Source of the DNA: Opisthocomus hoazin
Taxonomy: Eukaryota; Chordata; Aves; Opisthocomiformes; Opisthocomidae
Assembly (NCBI RefSeq): GCF_030867145.1
Contig: NC_134428.1
Span: 7,998,001-8,062,000 of the forward strand
Direction: 5' to 3'
DNA length: 64,000 nucleotides
A program made the position numbers and the translations under genes. Shown here piece by piece: positions 11,886 to 21,406 of this stretch; within the stretch, counting starts at the first letter, position 1, and each line of letters starts with the position of its first letter. The notes under the pieces are model-generated. The model searched no databases and had not been told where the DNA came from. It was given only the letters and a program-made list of their open reading frames with translations.

Positions 11886-11963
11886 GGCAGGGCGACGGCC
11901 CCGCACCGTGAGGCAGGGCGACAGCCCCGCACCGTGGGGCAGGGCGACGGCCCCGCGCCCTGG
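11886..11963. repeat. 26-bp tandem repeat, three full units
   Basis: Units begin at 11886, 11912 and 11938 with GGCAGGGCGAC and continue with (G/A)GCCCCGC(A/G)CC. A fourth partial copy, GGCAGGGC, starts at 11964. It is CpG-rich and lies about 90 bases upstream of the candidate splice donor. Confidence 0.9.
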
Positions 11964-12050
11964 GGCAGGGCTCCGCCAGCCGAAGGGGCCGCCGGGCTGC
12001 CCACCGCCCCGATCCCCGCCGCGCCGGGCCGCCGCTCCCCCCCGCACCCG

Positions 12051-12056
12051 GTAAGT
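12051..12056 (+). other. Candidate 5' splice site GTAAGT
   Basis: A full match to the donor consensus at the end of the CpG island core (CCG|GTAAGT). If used, it would end a first exon of the miR-193b/365 host transcript. A possible acceptor, a pyrimidine run ending in GGACAG|CTGG, is at 13776/13777, downstream of the miR-193b hairpin, which would place that hairpin in the first intron. Not supported by any transcript evidence here. Confidence 0.35.
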
Positions 12057-12190
12057 CGCGCGCTCCTCCCGCGCCGCCCGCCCGCGGGCACACGCGTGGC
12101 TCCGTGCGCGCCCCCCGCCGCCGAGGCCGGCAGGTGGGGCCGCGCCCTGCCGCGGAGATGGGGCGGCTCCGCGCCGGGCACCTGGGCCGC

Positions 12191-12214
12191 GGGGGGGGGG
12201 GGGGGGGGGGGGGG
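12191..12214 (+). repeat. Homopolymer run of 24 G
   Basis: Uninterrupted G24, the second long G-run of the island, 420 bases from the first and on the same strand. Confidence 0.85.
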
Positions 12215-12720
12215 TGCGGGGCCCACCTGCTGCAGGCCGCGGAGGGGCGCGGGCGGGCGGGGAGGCCGGGCCCGCCGTGCGGGGCCGGGGCCGTGAGCCC
12301 CGCAGCCACAGGTGCGCGGCCCGCCCGGGGCCCCGTCCCGCCGCCGGCTGCGCTCACCCGGAGCAGCGGTGCGGGGCCCTCCGCGCCGGGGGTGCGGCGG
12401 AGCCCCCCCGCCGGCCCCGGCCCCGCGCAGAGCTCTGTCCCGCCGGCCGCGCCGGCCGGGTGGGTGCCCGCGGAGGGTGAGCGGGCCGTCAGCGCCTGGG
12501 GCAGAGCCGGGGCCGGCGGGGCCGGGGCTCTGCTGGAGCCGCTGACGGCGTTCACCCACCTCGGCCATCCGAGTGGGAGCTGCAGCGCTCCCGAGCTCGG
12601 GTTTTATCGACAAGTTCTGCCGGAGTCAGAACCGGGGGGAGCCGCTTTTGTCTGCAGAGCTTTGCTGCTCCTCTGCCTTTGGGGAACGTGCGGTGAGGGC
12701 GGCGGGATTCAGACCCGCAG

Positions 12721-13208
12721 CGAACACCTCAAACGGCCGCTGTCCGCGGGAAAAGCCCTACCGCTTCAAGGAAAGCGAAGATATTTTCTAGTCGATTGTA
12801 CAAATAGCAAATTTAGAATCACGACAGGCGTCTCTGCAGTGTGTCGGCTCCGGTTTGAAGTACGGTGGACGGGATAAAGAAGTCAGTTGGTAGTCGCTTT
12901 GGGAAGCGATCTCAACAGCCGCTTCGCAGCACTGGGTCTGGCTGTTGCTCTGGGGGAGCGCCACGGCGTTCTACGGGCGCTTACAGAAGGTGCTGCTTAC
13001 ATGCTCAATAAATAAATCGTAGAGGGTGAATAAACCCAAACAATACCTGCTGGCAATTCCTGCTGTCCAGAAAGGGAAGGAGTGCGTGCTCTGGCTTGGC
13101 TCGCTTTTGTCGGTCTGAGAGTTACCCCCTTCATAAGCAATGATTCTCTCAGTCAATTGGGCATATCTTACAAAGGTACTTTACTTACAAATTGATTCTT
13201 GGAAGGTT
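12721..13208. other. Spacer between CpG island and miR-193b
   Basis: G+C falls quickly across this stretch. No gene was seen. It probably belongs to the 5' part of the primary miRNA transcript. Confidence 0.5.
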
Positions 13209-13292
13209 GTGGTTCCAGAGCCGGGGTTTTGGGGGCGAGATGAGCTTATGTTTTATCCAACTGGCCCACAAAGTCCCGCTTTTGGTGGTCAC
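13209..13292 (+). ncRNA. mir-193b: miR-193b precursor hairpin
   Basis: An 84-nt hairpin matching the vertebrate mir-193b precursor along its whole length. The 5p product maps to 13222-13243 (CGGGGTTTT...GCGAGATGA) and the 3p product to 13259-13280 (AACTGGCCCACAAAG...CGCT). The seed ACTGGCC (13260-13266) is that of the miR-193 family. The loop TGAGCTTATGTTTTATCC differs from human by one base. The 3p has C at position 9 and ends CCGCT, as in miR-193b and unlike miR-193a (which I recall ending CCCAGT). It has A at position 10, where human miR-193b has U; this faces a G in the 5p arm and leaves an internal G-A mismatch. The hairpin is processed by Drosha and Dicer and silences mRNAs through Argonaute. 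It very probably shares a primary transcript with miR-365, 5.5 kb downstream on the same strand. Confidence 0.97.
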
Positions 13293-13397
13293 TTTGTTCT
13301 GCAAAAGAAACCAGTACATTATGGCTCTTACAGTGGACATTAAACTTAGCAGCAAACTACTGTTGCACTTAGCAAAACACTACTCTACACTTTAAAT

Positions 13398-13463
13398 AAA
13401 TAATATAATATATATTATATATATATATAAATAATATAATATATATTATATATATATATATAA
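13398..13463. repeat. AT-rich 31-bp tandem duplication of TA/TAATA microsatellite
   Basis: Two adjacent copies of a 31-bp block beginning AAATAATATAATATATAT (13398-13428, 13429-13459). They consist almost only of A and T and are largely self-complementary. The repeat lies about 105 bases 3' of the miR-193b hairpin. Confidence 0.85.
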
Positions 13464-13464
13464 T

Positions 13465-14219
13465 GTTGTCTTTAGCGATAAAAAGTGGATAGAAAATACT
13501 ATAATTCTGAAAGTTAAACATAAAAAAGTGTTCTGACTGTTGGTGGTGTTTTTCTCTTAAAAAGCCAGCGAAAGGCAAAGAAAAACTTGTGTTTCAAAGA
13601 GTGGTCATTCGATATAGGTGAACTGGGAGAAAAGGAAGCAAGTCCCTAGAAAAGAGAGGTAGCTTAAACCCTGAAAACATCCCGTAGACACCAGTAACGT
13701 TTGTACTGTCAATCCCCTCCTCCGCTCCTTTTGCTCACAAAGTATTCAGTTTTAATATGTCTCTCTCTTCGGACAGCTGGTTTTTCATGTGTGTGTGTGT
13801 GTCTACATGTGGCCGGTCTGTATCTATCAATCAATTTAAAGATTGCTGATTTTTGTACTGATACAAGCTGTGGAATATGTTTTCATGAGTAAGGCACTGT
13901 AAACCCAAGCTTGGTAAAGCTGCTTAAGTTCCTGTTACTATTTACGTTTTGGCCTATCTTATATCCTAAAGAATCTAAGCATAGTTTTTGCTTTAGAATT
14001 ACGTAGTTGCACTTTCCTCATGGGATTCTAGCAAGTGTTGAAAATTTGTTAGTAGATGAGCTCAGCTTTCTGGTGGCTCTGAATATGCTGCGCGTATATT
14101 GAAGACTGAACAAAACATGTGACACTCACACAATATAGTTTAGGCAATGGCTGATGTACACAGCGTATGCACACAGAATACACACAGGAGCATCCTCTCA
14201 GTGTAAAGGCGTCTGTCGT
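13465..14219. other. miRNA cluster spacer, no separate gene seen
   Basis: AT-rich sequence with a short GT run near 13790. A pyrimidine run followed by an AG at 13776 could be a splice acceptor. Confidence 0.5.
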
Positions 14220-14480
14220 GGTTTTGACATTTTATGCCAGCTAATCACCTGCTTAAGTTACACATAAACATCCAGCCATTCACGCTGTGGTCACATTATC
14301 ACCGCAGTCAGATTAATTTTAAGTGCTGACCTACTCAGGTGGAATCAATCTGAATGTTTCAAAAAGGCCTGGAAATGCAGCTGCGGTCACGCAGTGCTAG
14401 ACTGTTGGAGCGAAGTTGTCGGTAGGTGATGCACCACGTGACTGTATGCAGGACCTGTATATTCATGCAAATGGGTAGCA
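14220..14480. promoter_or_regulatory. Candidate conserved regulatory element in the miRNA cluster
   Basis: A motif-dense, non-repetitive stretch within AT-rich sequence. It has CAGCTG followed by CGGTCACG (about 14379-14392), a CACGTG E-box (14435-14440) and a perfect POU octamer ATGCAAAT (14465-14472), plus GCTAATCACC and AGGTGG words. Motif density suggests an enhancer or conserved noncoding element, but conservation cannot be judged from one genome. Confidence 0.3.
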
Positions 14481-17400
14481 TGCGGAACTATCGGGATTTT
14501 TCTGTGGAATTCTGGTCTTTTACATTTTATACCAATATAATCACTACACACGTGACATAGGACATATCCAAACCTCCGTGCAACAAATTCCTCACTTGCT
14601 TAAGACTGAAATCTGATGTGGGAAGGGCTTAGGTCAGACTTGTGCTGCTAATGTGCCTTTTAGCTACTATTTTGCATGAAATAATGCTGTTCAAGAGCAG
14701 CATTTATGAGAAGGTCAGATTTTAATGAACCAATTAAGCTACAAATTTAACTGTAGAAATTTTTTGGTTTTGAATTATAGTACTTAGTTTGTGACTGCAT
14801 TGTCAGCCTGTCCAATATTACAAGTTGTCAGATCTGGACTGGTTTAACTCCTCTGGTCTCTTCACTGGTATTCAGAGCACAGAAGAGCAGAGAATCGGAG
14901 ATTAGAAAGTGGAGCAATGTGAGGATCTTGCTTTAAGGGAAAAGTGAAACGAACTTGCATATCCAAACATGTCCCGCTGAAATACAGAAGTTGCTTCTCA
15001 CCAGCTATTACTTTAAAGCTCCTAAGATGTGTAATTTTGCATGGCTACTTTCAGTGAGGTGTGCTTTCTGTAGCACGCTTTGTTAGCCAGCTATTTTTAG
15101 GTGCTTTTTTCCAATAGGTTCAGTTTTATTCTCGACTGAAGATACATAAAATTCACATGCATTCCTTCTCATGCCAATAACCTAGCTATGGAATTAATAA
15201 ACTATTTAAATGATTAATGAGCAGTGTTAAAGAACACAGTTACAGTTCTGTAGGCCTTCCTTGTACAGAATTTTTATTCACGTTTTTTCCCATTAGAGAC
15301 CTTACAGAAGGAGCTCCTGTTTGTCTCTAGTGTGCAGTAAACTGGAGAGTTTTCTACTACTACAGGTATCATGACTATATATTAAACTTTAGATGTATGT
15401 TCATTTTATATGGCTTGTTCAGATTAATGAGGATTAGACCAAAGAGTGACAGATTCCCCAAACATCTGTGTTACAAAACTCAGATCTCTTTCTCTCATGC
15501 TGGTTTTCCCACAAGGCTGGCGTGCAGCATGGGGTGGTGGCCCCAGAGCGGAGACTCCTGAAGTGCATTGCGTATCCAGAGCATTAATAATTAAATACCT
15601 GAAATCAGTCTGTCTCGCTATTTGAAATGAAAAAAGAAATTTACAGATGGTAAAAAGTAGATGGTATGTTTGGAATCAAAATTAATTTTCCTTGAGATAA
15701 AAAATTGTCATGAATGATTGAAAAAATAATATTTAGAAAAATAAATTCCAATTATTTATTGCATTTATCATTTACAAAATCGAAAGCCCGACTAGCTATG
15801 TTTCTATTTCAAATAAATTTAAAACTACATTTTTAGAATTACTTTTCTGCATTTTTAAGCAAACCTTTGAAAAAACAGCTTACAAGCACTGAATCAGCAG
15901 AGGATTATCAAATGGCCTGATCTGTTTACTTTGGAGATTTTATTGAAAGCAGTGAAAAGATCAGGATCCACTGGCACGGTTTGGGGATTGGTCTGCGCCT
16001 GCATTTTCTGAAGCAGGGCCTCAACCTTTGACATCTCCTGACCTCATGTTGCAACAGAGAAGTTTTGTGACTCCCCTCTGATCTAGCGGTAGGAAAAAAG
16101 AGAGGGAGGTAGTGACCCCGAGTTTGGAAACTCATGACCTGGAACAACTGAAAATTTTGCGTTAGTAAAGGCGACAAAATCAGTCGTCCCTTCCTCTGAA
16201 GCTACCCTGAGCTTTTGCAGGGCGGGAACACAGACGCCCAAGGTGTGGTTTTTAAACTGTGACTTGTTCTTTGCTCTCTGTTGTAATGTTACACATCAGC
16301 ACTGCTTGCCCGTGTAAAACCTGGACCTCCTGCCACAAAGCAAATCTATGTGAACATGCGCCAGTATGTTCGGAACATATTTTTCAAAGGTAGCACTCAA
16401 AAATCGTTTTTTATTTGCCTTAAAAATCACATTTAGCTGGTTATGAAGCAAAAAAATTTCTCTTTTTTTTTGATGGCTTTAGCATACATGGAGAAAAACA
16501 TTGCTATCACCTGGCAGCTGCACCTGTAGCAGAAGTGGTAGAAAAGTGGTTGTGCTACATGAACTGCCAAGGCCGCTTCAGCCCATGCCGCTCGAGACTG
16601 TGAAGCTCCTGGTGAAACCGATGAATGTAAGGCATCGTTTGCCCTGTGCACAGTGCACGCCAGTCAATAATTACACAAATCTCGTGTTGCAATGTATGCT
16701 TTTCTCAGTCAAACAATGCAGATGTGAGGGAATTTGGTAAAGGTGCAAACATGGGAAAAAGAAACAAAGAATCAGCTTTTTTTTACCTGTTGTCAAAATG
16801 CCCAAGCCTTTACAAGGTTTCAGTGCGAGGGCAATGTTCAGGTAGGTGACGTGTGAATGGCTAGGCGTTATGCAGCTTGTGGATTTTTGTCAGGACGTTT
16901 CTACAACAGGTGTAGAATAAATAAAAATTGCAAATAAATATAAATATTATATATAATACGTACCAATATATATTATATAATATATATTAATATATGCATA
17001 AATAAAGATAATAGGAATAGAAATAAAACCACATCTATTACTGAGGTAACTTGTTTTGTGAGCCAGCCAAATACGATTGCATGTTAGTGGCTGGTTTCAG
17101 GTTACCGCTGATTTCTGGCTCCCTGTGGGATGTAAGGGTCTTCAATTACCCACATTTTATTTTTCACATTGGAATCATGATTCTCTACAGATAGGCTCCA
17201 GAGTTTTGAAATATATTTTTTTCTTTTCCTGTTTGGAGCATACCTGCTCCTAGCTGAGCTCAAAAGACGTCTCAAAAATGATGCATCAGTGCTATCTGGT
17301 TTCCTAATATACTGAATGCTTACATCATTGATACATATTAATAACTTTAAACAAAACTATTTGGATCTTTTCCGTTAATACTGCTGTAATATTTTAATTT

Positions 17401-18826
17401 AGCTGTTAATGGGGGAGGCTAAAATTCACCAGTGTAATGTAATATTGATCCATTTTTGCTGTTTTAAGTATCTCCGCTTCAGTCAGCCAGTCTGAATCCT
17501 TTCGCTGGAGTCATGGCCCTCCTATATGAACTGATATAAAATGTACAGGATAAGAATTAAAACAAAACTAAACAAAGGCAAAACGTGTTCTGCCATCTAC
17601 AACAAGGCATGTATAAATGGTTTTAGGAAACAGCGCGAAAAATCATTTTGGGATGTTTCAGCATTGGCCCACAAGGGTCGGTAAGAAGAACTGAATGCAG
17701 TAATTTTCCTGAGGGGGTATTTCTCTCGGTTATATATTGCTATTGTTAAAAATGGCTATTAAAGTCAGCATCATCTAGATTTTTGCTTCGATGCTGCTGC
17801 TGTTTGTATAAACGCTTTCTTTTGTAATAAAAGGCCTGCTTCAATCACACACGCTGCACACACCTCTGGCAGCGGGTGCCTGGATGCTGGTGTGAGTCCG
17901 CAGTGTCTCCCCTGAAATCACTGGACCTACAGCAAGAGAAATGCAAGTGAGGTCACAGTACAAATTTCTGGAACCTGAGGAAGGAACTGGGTTCATTTTT
18001 TATATTGTAACACGAACAAAGAAAGAGCAAATGTATTACGCAGAACACCATATTAAATAATATGAGGAACTGAGCATTGCTTTTTTCAACAATATTATTA
18101 TATTTTATGCGTTATGCTACAAGAATCTGTTGCAGAATATGCCTGTTAGGTGCTGTTTAGTGTGGATTGTTTTGAAAGAGTACTTTTTCATGAGGCATGT
18201 CAATTGAGTAGGCATAACTAAAAGTTCAAAAGTGCTACATGTTATAAATATGGAGTGTTCAGTCTTTACTAAATTGGGATTCCTCTTTGCATTTTTACTC
18301 TGAGTGATCTTTCTGTATGTATGGAAGACTGCCCACATGGCTGGTTGGAAAACACTTCAAAATTCTTTAAAATGAAAGATGTTATGTGGTATTATTATAT
18401 AGCACTTTCTTCTATAAACTAACATTTGCGCTGTCACAGAAGTAAATCCTTAAAAATGAGAGATGCAGTTTGACCATTAATGATGATTATTCTGTTTTAT
18501 TTTTTGCTTTTTGGGAGCTGAAAGAACAAAAATTGTCTTGGATGGTCTGTGCTTTACACATAATGTTTTTAGCTTCCCAAGCCTAATAGTATTTCTGAGA
18601 TAGCTGCTTCAGAATTCGCTCTGGTGAATGGACAGAACCATTTTATACATCCAGAGTAAATGAGTTAGAGGCCATTTGAAAAACTACAATTTTCCTATGC
18701 AGTGGACTAACAGGAAATTATGAAATCCTGAAGTATTGTTGGAAAATTGTTCTAATTTAAAAATTTTTCTTTATAGTTTTCATTCTTCGTTTTCCACAGC
18801 ATTCACCACTTCCTGCATGGCTCTTT
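14481..18826. other. miRNA cluster spacer, probable primary transcript body
   Basis: AT-rich sequence without coding exons. A TA/AAATA-rich low-complexity patch lies at about 16915-17030. No further hairpin resembling a known miRNA was recognised. Confidence 0.5.
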
Positions 18827-18913
18827 ACCGCAGGGAAAATGAGGGACTTTTAGGGGCAGATGTGTTTCCATTACACTATCATAATGCCCCTAAAAATCCT
18901 TATTGCTCTTGCA
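18827..18913 (+). ncRNA. mir-365: miR-365 precursor hairpin (365a-type)
   Basis: An 87-nt hairpin matching the vertebrate mir-365 precursor. The 3p product is at 18882-18903 (TAATGCCCCTAAAAA...CTTAT), identical to the family sequence I recall, with seed AATGCCC. The 5p product is at 18842-18864 (AGGGACTTTTAGGGGC...TGTG). The flanks ACCGCAGGGAAAATG and ATTGCTCTTGCA fit the human mir-365a hairpin rather than 365b, agreeing with the linked miR-193b. The one 5p change seen against human, G to A in TTTTAGGGG, turns a G-U wobble into an A-U pair opposite the 3p, slightly strengthening the stem. The hairpin lies 5.5 kb downstream of miR-193b; I recall about 5 kb in human. Co-transcription and the same CpG-island promoter are inferred from orientation and spacing. 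Confidence 0.98.
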
Positions 18914-20997
18914 GTATTCTTCTGTGTTGCTGGGCCTGGTGTGAACTACTTGAAGACCTAGCTATAAGTACAGCTTTTCTCTAAAAACACTTTAAAAGAA
19001 CCTGTGAGTTTTATTTTGTTTATCTTGTATTATTTTTAGTTGTGTTTACTGTTGCTTAAAATATAAATGGCAAGATATGCAACCACCTGTTGGTAAACAA
19101 ATGTCATAAGTCATAAATCCAAGGGATATGCCGGTAACTGCGTGATGTTGTGAAGAGGAATGTATTTTGCCTGAAGAGTGAGAGCCTCACTCTTTCTGTG
19201 TGAGCGACTTGTTTTTAACGTAAGAATTTCGTGTGTATGTCTCTGAAAACATGGCACAGGTTTTGCGAGCTCATTTGAATGACTGTGTAGCAGACCTCAC
19301 TTAGAATGTTAACAGCTTTTAAGAACATACATCAGGCCATTTATCAAAGGAATATATCTGCCCCATACTTTTATTTAAATTAAATGCACAAAAATATTCA
19401 AAGCAAATTTTCGCGCAGCCCCAAAATAAATTTACGATTCAACGTAGAAGAGACTTAGTGGGTTCTCAGCTATTCCGTGCCTGTTCACCTGGGAAGGTCA
19501 TAGTGTGGGCACACCTCTTGCCGGGCTACGGCAGCCGTTGGGAGCGCAGCCACGCTGGCTGGCTTCTCTCCTCTCCCCGCCCTGCCCTGCGCAGGGCTGA
19601 GCGTGGGGGTCTCCAGGGCTGGCGTGCCCATGTCGGGGCTCTTGGGCACGGCTTGTTCCTGCCTGGGGGCCCGCTCCCCTGAAGGCCACGGTGTTCCCCT
19701 GAAGTCTGCAGTTTTCCACCGTTCTTGAAAGAAAAGGCAGAACATATAAAGGTAAATATGGTTTGTCTGTGTCTGGGTGTTGCAGTGCAGTATATCATCA
19801 GTTTGACACGTGCAGCGCTAGTAATATTTATTTCAGTAGCTGTGTTTAGGACAGTACTATAACAGGCTTGTGCTAAATGTACTTTGGACTTTACTGACGA
19901 GCTTAAAAGAAATGATGGATATACGGTGTCACATTGTCCCTCTGACAGCATCGAATATCTTTGAATAGCTTTCAAAATATTTGGTGACATAGGAGAGACA
20001 CTACCAGGGTAGGTTCTCCCCCCCACCTCGCCCCTTTTATACAAAGGTTTAATCCCCACGGAAACGCTCTTCCTCATTCTGCCAAAGGAGCATTGCTCGT
20101 TTTTCAGGCAGGAAAATCTTACAGGTGAAGTCATGTCCTATAGGTCAGGAAACAAGCTTGCTGTTAAGACTGGAACCCAGAACTTCTGATGCCCAGATAA
20201 ATACCACAATAACAAGAAAATTACTTTCTAGAAGGACAGGATGAACCGTATTGCACAATATTATATTTACAGGTCAAAACATGCTGGCATATGCATTTCA
20301 ACATACAACATTTCAACATGCAACAGCATTTCAAATTTATGTATAGACAGAAAGCAGTAGAAAAACTAGTCATTATATTAAGTCTAAATTTTCATATCAA
20401 TACTTCAGTGTTTGTATTTGGACTGCTGATTGCAAGATGATTCCTAGTGCCTTCTGGCATCGATGAAAGGTGGTGTGACACAGACTGGCTCGAGACTTAC
20501 GCAGCCTTTAAAAATGTAGAAGTTACATTCAAGGTATTATATTAACTGAATTATTAATGTTATAAGTAAATTTTTTTGCCATCTGTGTGCATGTTTAGCA
20601 AACCTTTTATTTCCATGTAGCACTCCTAGCTAAAGACTCTGCATGTAATTGAAAACATTTAAAAAAAAAAGTGTGTGAGACTGCACATATTCTGTGGAGT
20701 TCTGTAACTTTAAGCATCAGTGAAGGGAGTAATCCCAGAGCTATGAATCGTATCACCTTTCTATAAAAGACACTGCTAATATGAACAGACTGGAATTTTA
20801 ATTACTTTAAAAAGTCTTTTGGGGGCTATGCTAGTTGCAAGAGTATGTTAAAAATAGTAAGATAGATTTTAGATCATTAAAACTGATCTGATTTTGTGTT
20901 TGTCCTATGTTGCAATCTTATCTTATATGTAATCTTTCAAAGATAACAATTTTTTTTTCCTGATGTAAGCAATCTTTCATGAAATTTCTTGCATGTA
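18914..20997. other. Region 3' of miR-365, no gene seen
   Basis: AT-rich except for a GC/CpG-rich patch at about 19500-19710, described under findings. Several AATAAA words are present (for example near 19425), so the primary transcript may end here, but none is distinguished from chance. Confidence 0.5.
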
Positions 20998-21401
20998 TGT
21001 CCTGGGTTTGGCCAGGACAGGGTTAATTTTCACCAGACTCCAGGAAGGGGCACAGCCGGGGGGTGGGGGCTGACCCCACCTGGCCAAACAGAGCCCGGTA
21101 TTCCATACCCTGTGACGTCACGCTGGGTTCCGGTGGGGGGGGCGGCGCGGCGGGAACTCTCTCGCGGCTCGGGAGCGTGCGGCGCCGGTGCGGTCCGAGA
21201 GAGCGGGTCTGTTTTTGTCGTGTTTTCTCCTTATCTATATCGTTGCTGTTCCTGTTCCCTCTGTTTGCTGTTCTGTTAAACTGCCCTTATCCCGACCCAC
21301 CAGTTTTTTGCCTGTTCTCTTTTCATTCTCCTCCGCACCGCGGTGGGGGGAGGGGCGGCCGCGTGGCGTTTTTGTTGCCGGCGGCAGCCGAAACCAAAAC
21401 A
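20998..21401 (+). mobile_element. Solo LTR of an avian endogenous retrovirus-like element (copy 1)
   Basis: A 404-bp GC-rich insert in AT-rich DNA. It begins TGTCCTGGGTTTGGCCAGGA, ends CCGAAACCAAAACA, and is flanked by a perfect 5-bp target duplication ATGTA (20993-20997 and 21402-21406). TG...CA ends, absence of internal genes and a second copy at 49952-50364 with the same termini identify a solo LTR, left after recombination between the two LTRs of a provirus. A 5-bp duplication fits ERVL-type elements, but the class assignment is tentative. It carries a perfect CRE palindrome (21113-21120). Orientation follows the conventional LTR 5' end and is the same as the miRNAs; the insert starts 2.1 kb after miR-365. 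There is no coding capacity. Confidence 0.88.
21113..21120. promoter_or_regulatory. CRE palindrome TGACGTCA in solo LTR copy 1
   Basis: A full consensus CREB/ATF site in the promoter-proximal half of the LTR. It is retained in copy 2 at 50242-50249, so it is a family feature rather than a chance word. Confidence 0.7.
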
Positions 21402-21406
21402 ATGTA

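Larger units (their letters stand above)
10900..12720. promoter_or_regulatory. Large CpG island, candidate promoter of the miR-193b/miR-365 primary transcript
   Basis: The strongest CpG island of the window, with G+C extreme between about 11400 and 12560. It ends roughly 0.5 kb upstream of the miR-193b hairpin and lies on the expected 5' side. A consensus splice donor CCG|GTAAGT sits at 12051 (+) and a weaker GCG|GTGAGG at 12693. No TATA box was seen, as usual for island promoters. Inside are a degenerate GGGACA-type repeat (about 11303-11392), a 26-bp triplicate (11886-11963) and two long G-runs. Long open frames on both strands (the largest on minus, 11444-12613) are alanine/proline/glycine/arginine-rich composition artefacts. 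From memory, the human cluster also has a host transcript, MIR193BHG, near an upstream CpG island. The start site here is inferred, not seen. Confidence 0.6.

Noticed and set aside
12549-12570. Minus-strand ATG GCC GAG followed by GTGGGT, resembling a very short first coding exon
   Set aside because: Three codons plus a weak donor in a GC-rich island arise readily by chance; no matching gene is expected in this orientation.
11444-12613. 389-codon open frame on minus and several overlapping long frames in the large CpG island
   Set aside because: Extreme Ala/Pro/Gly/Arg content, open in several frames on both strands and crossing the poly-G runs; explained by lack of AT-rich stops.
13840-13850. 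GT run and neighbouring AT tracts as a possible replication or matrix element
   Set aside because: No sequence rule lets such an element be called from AT content alone.
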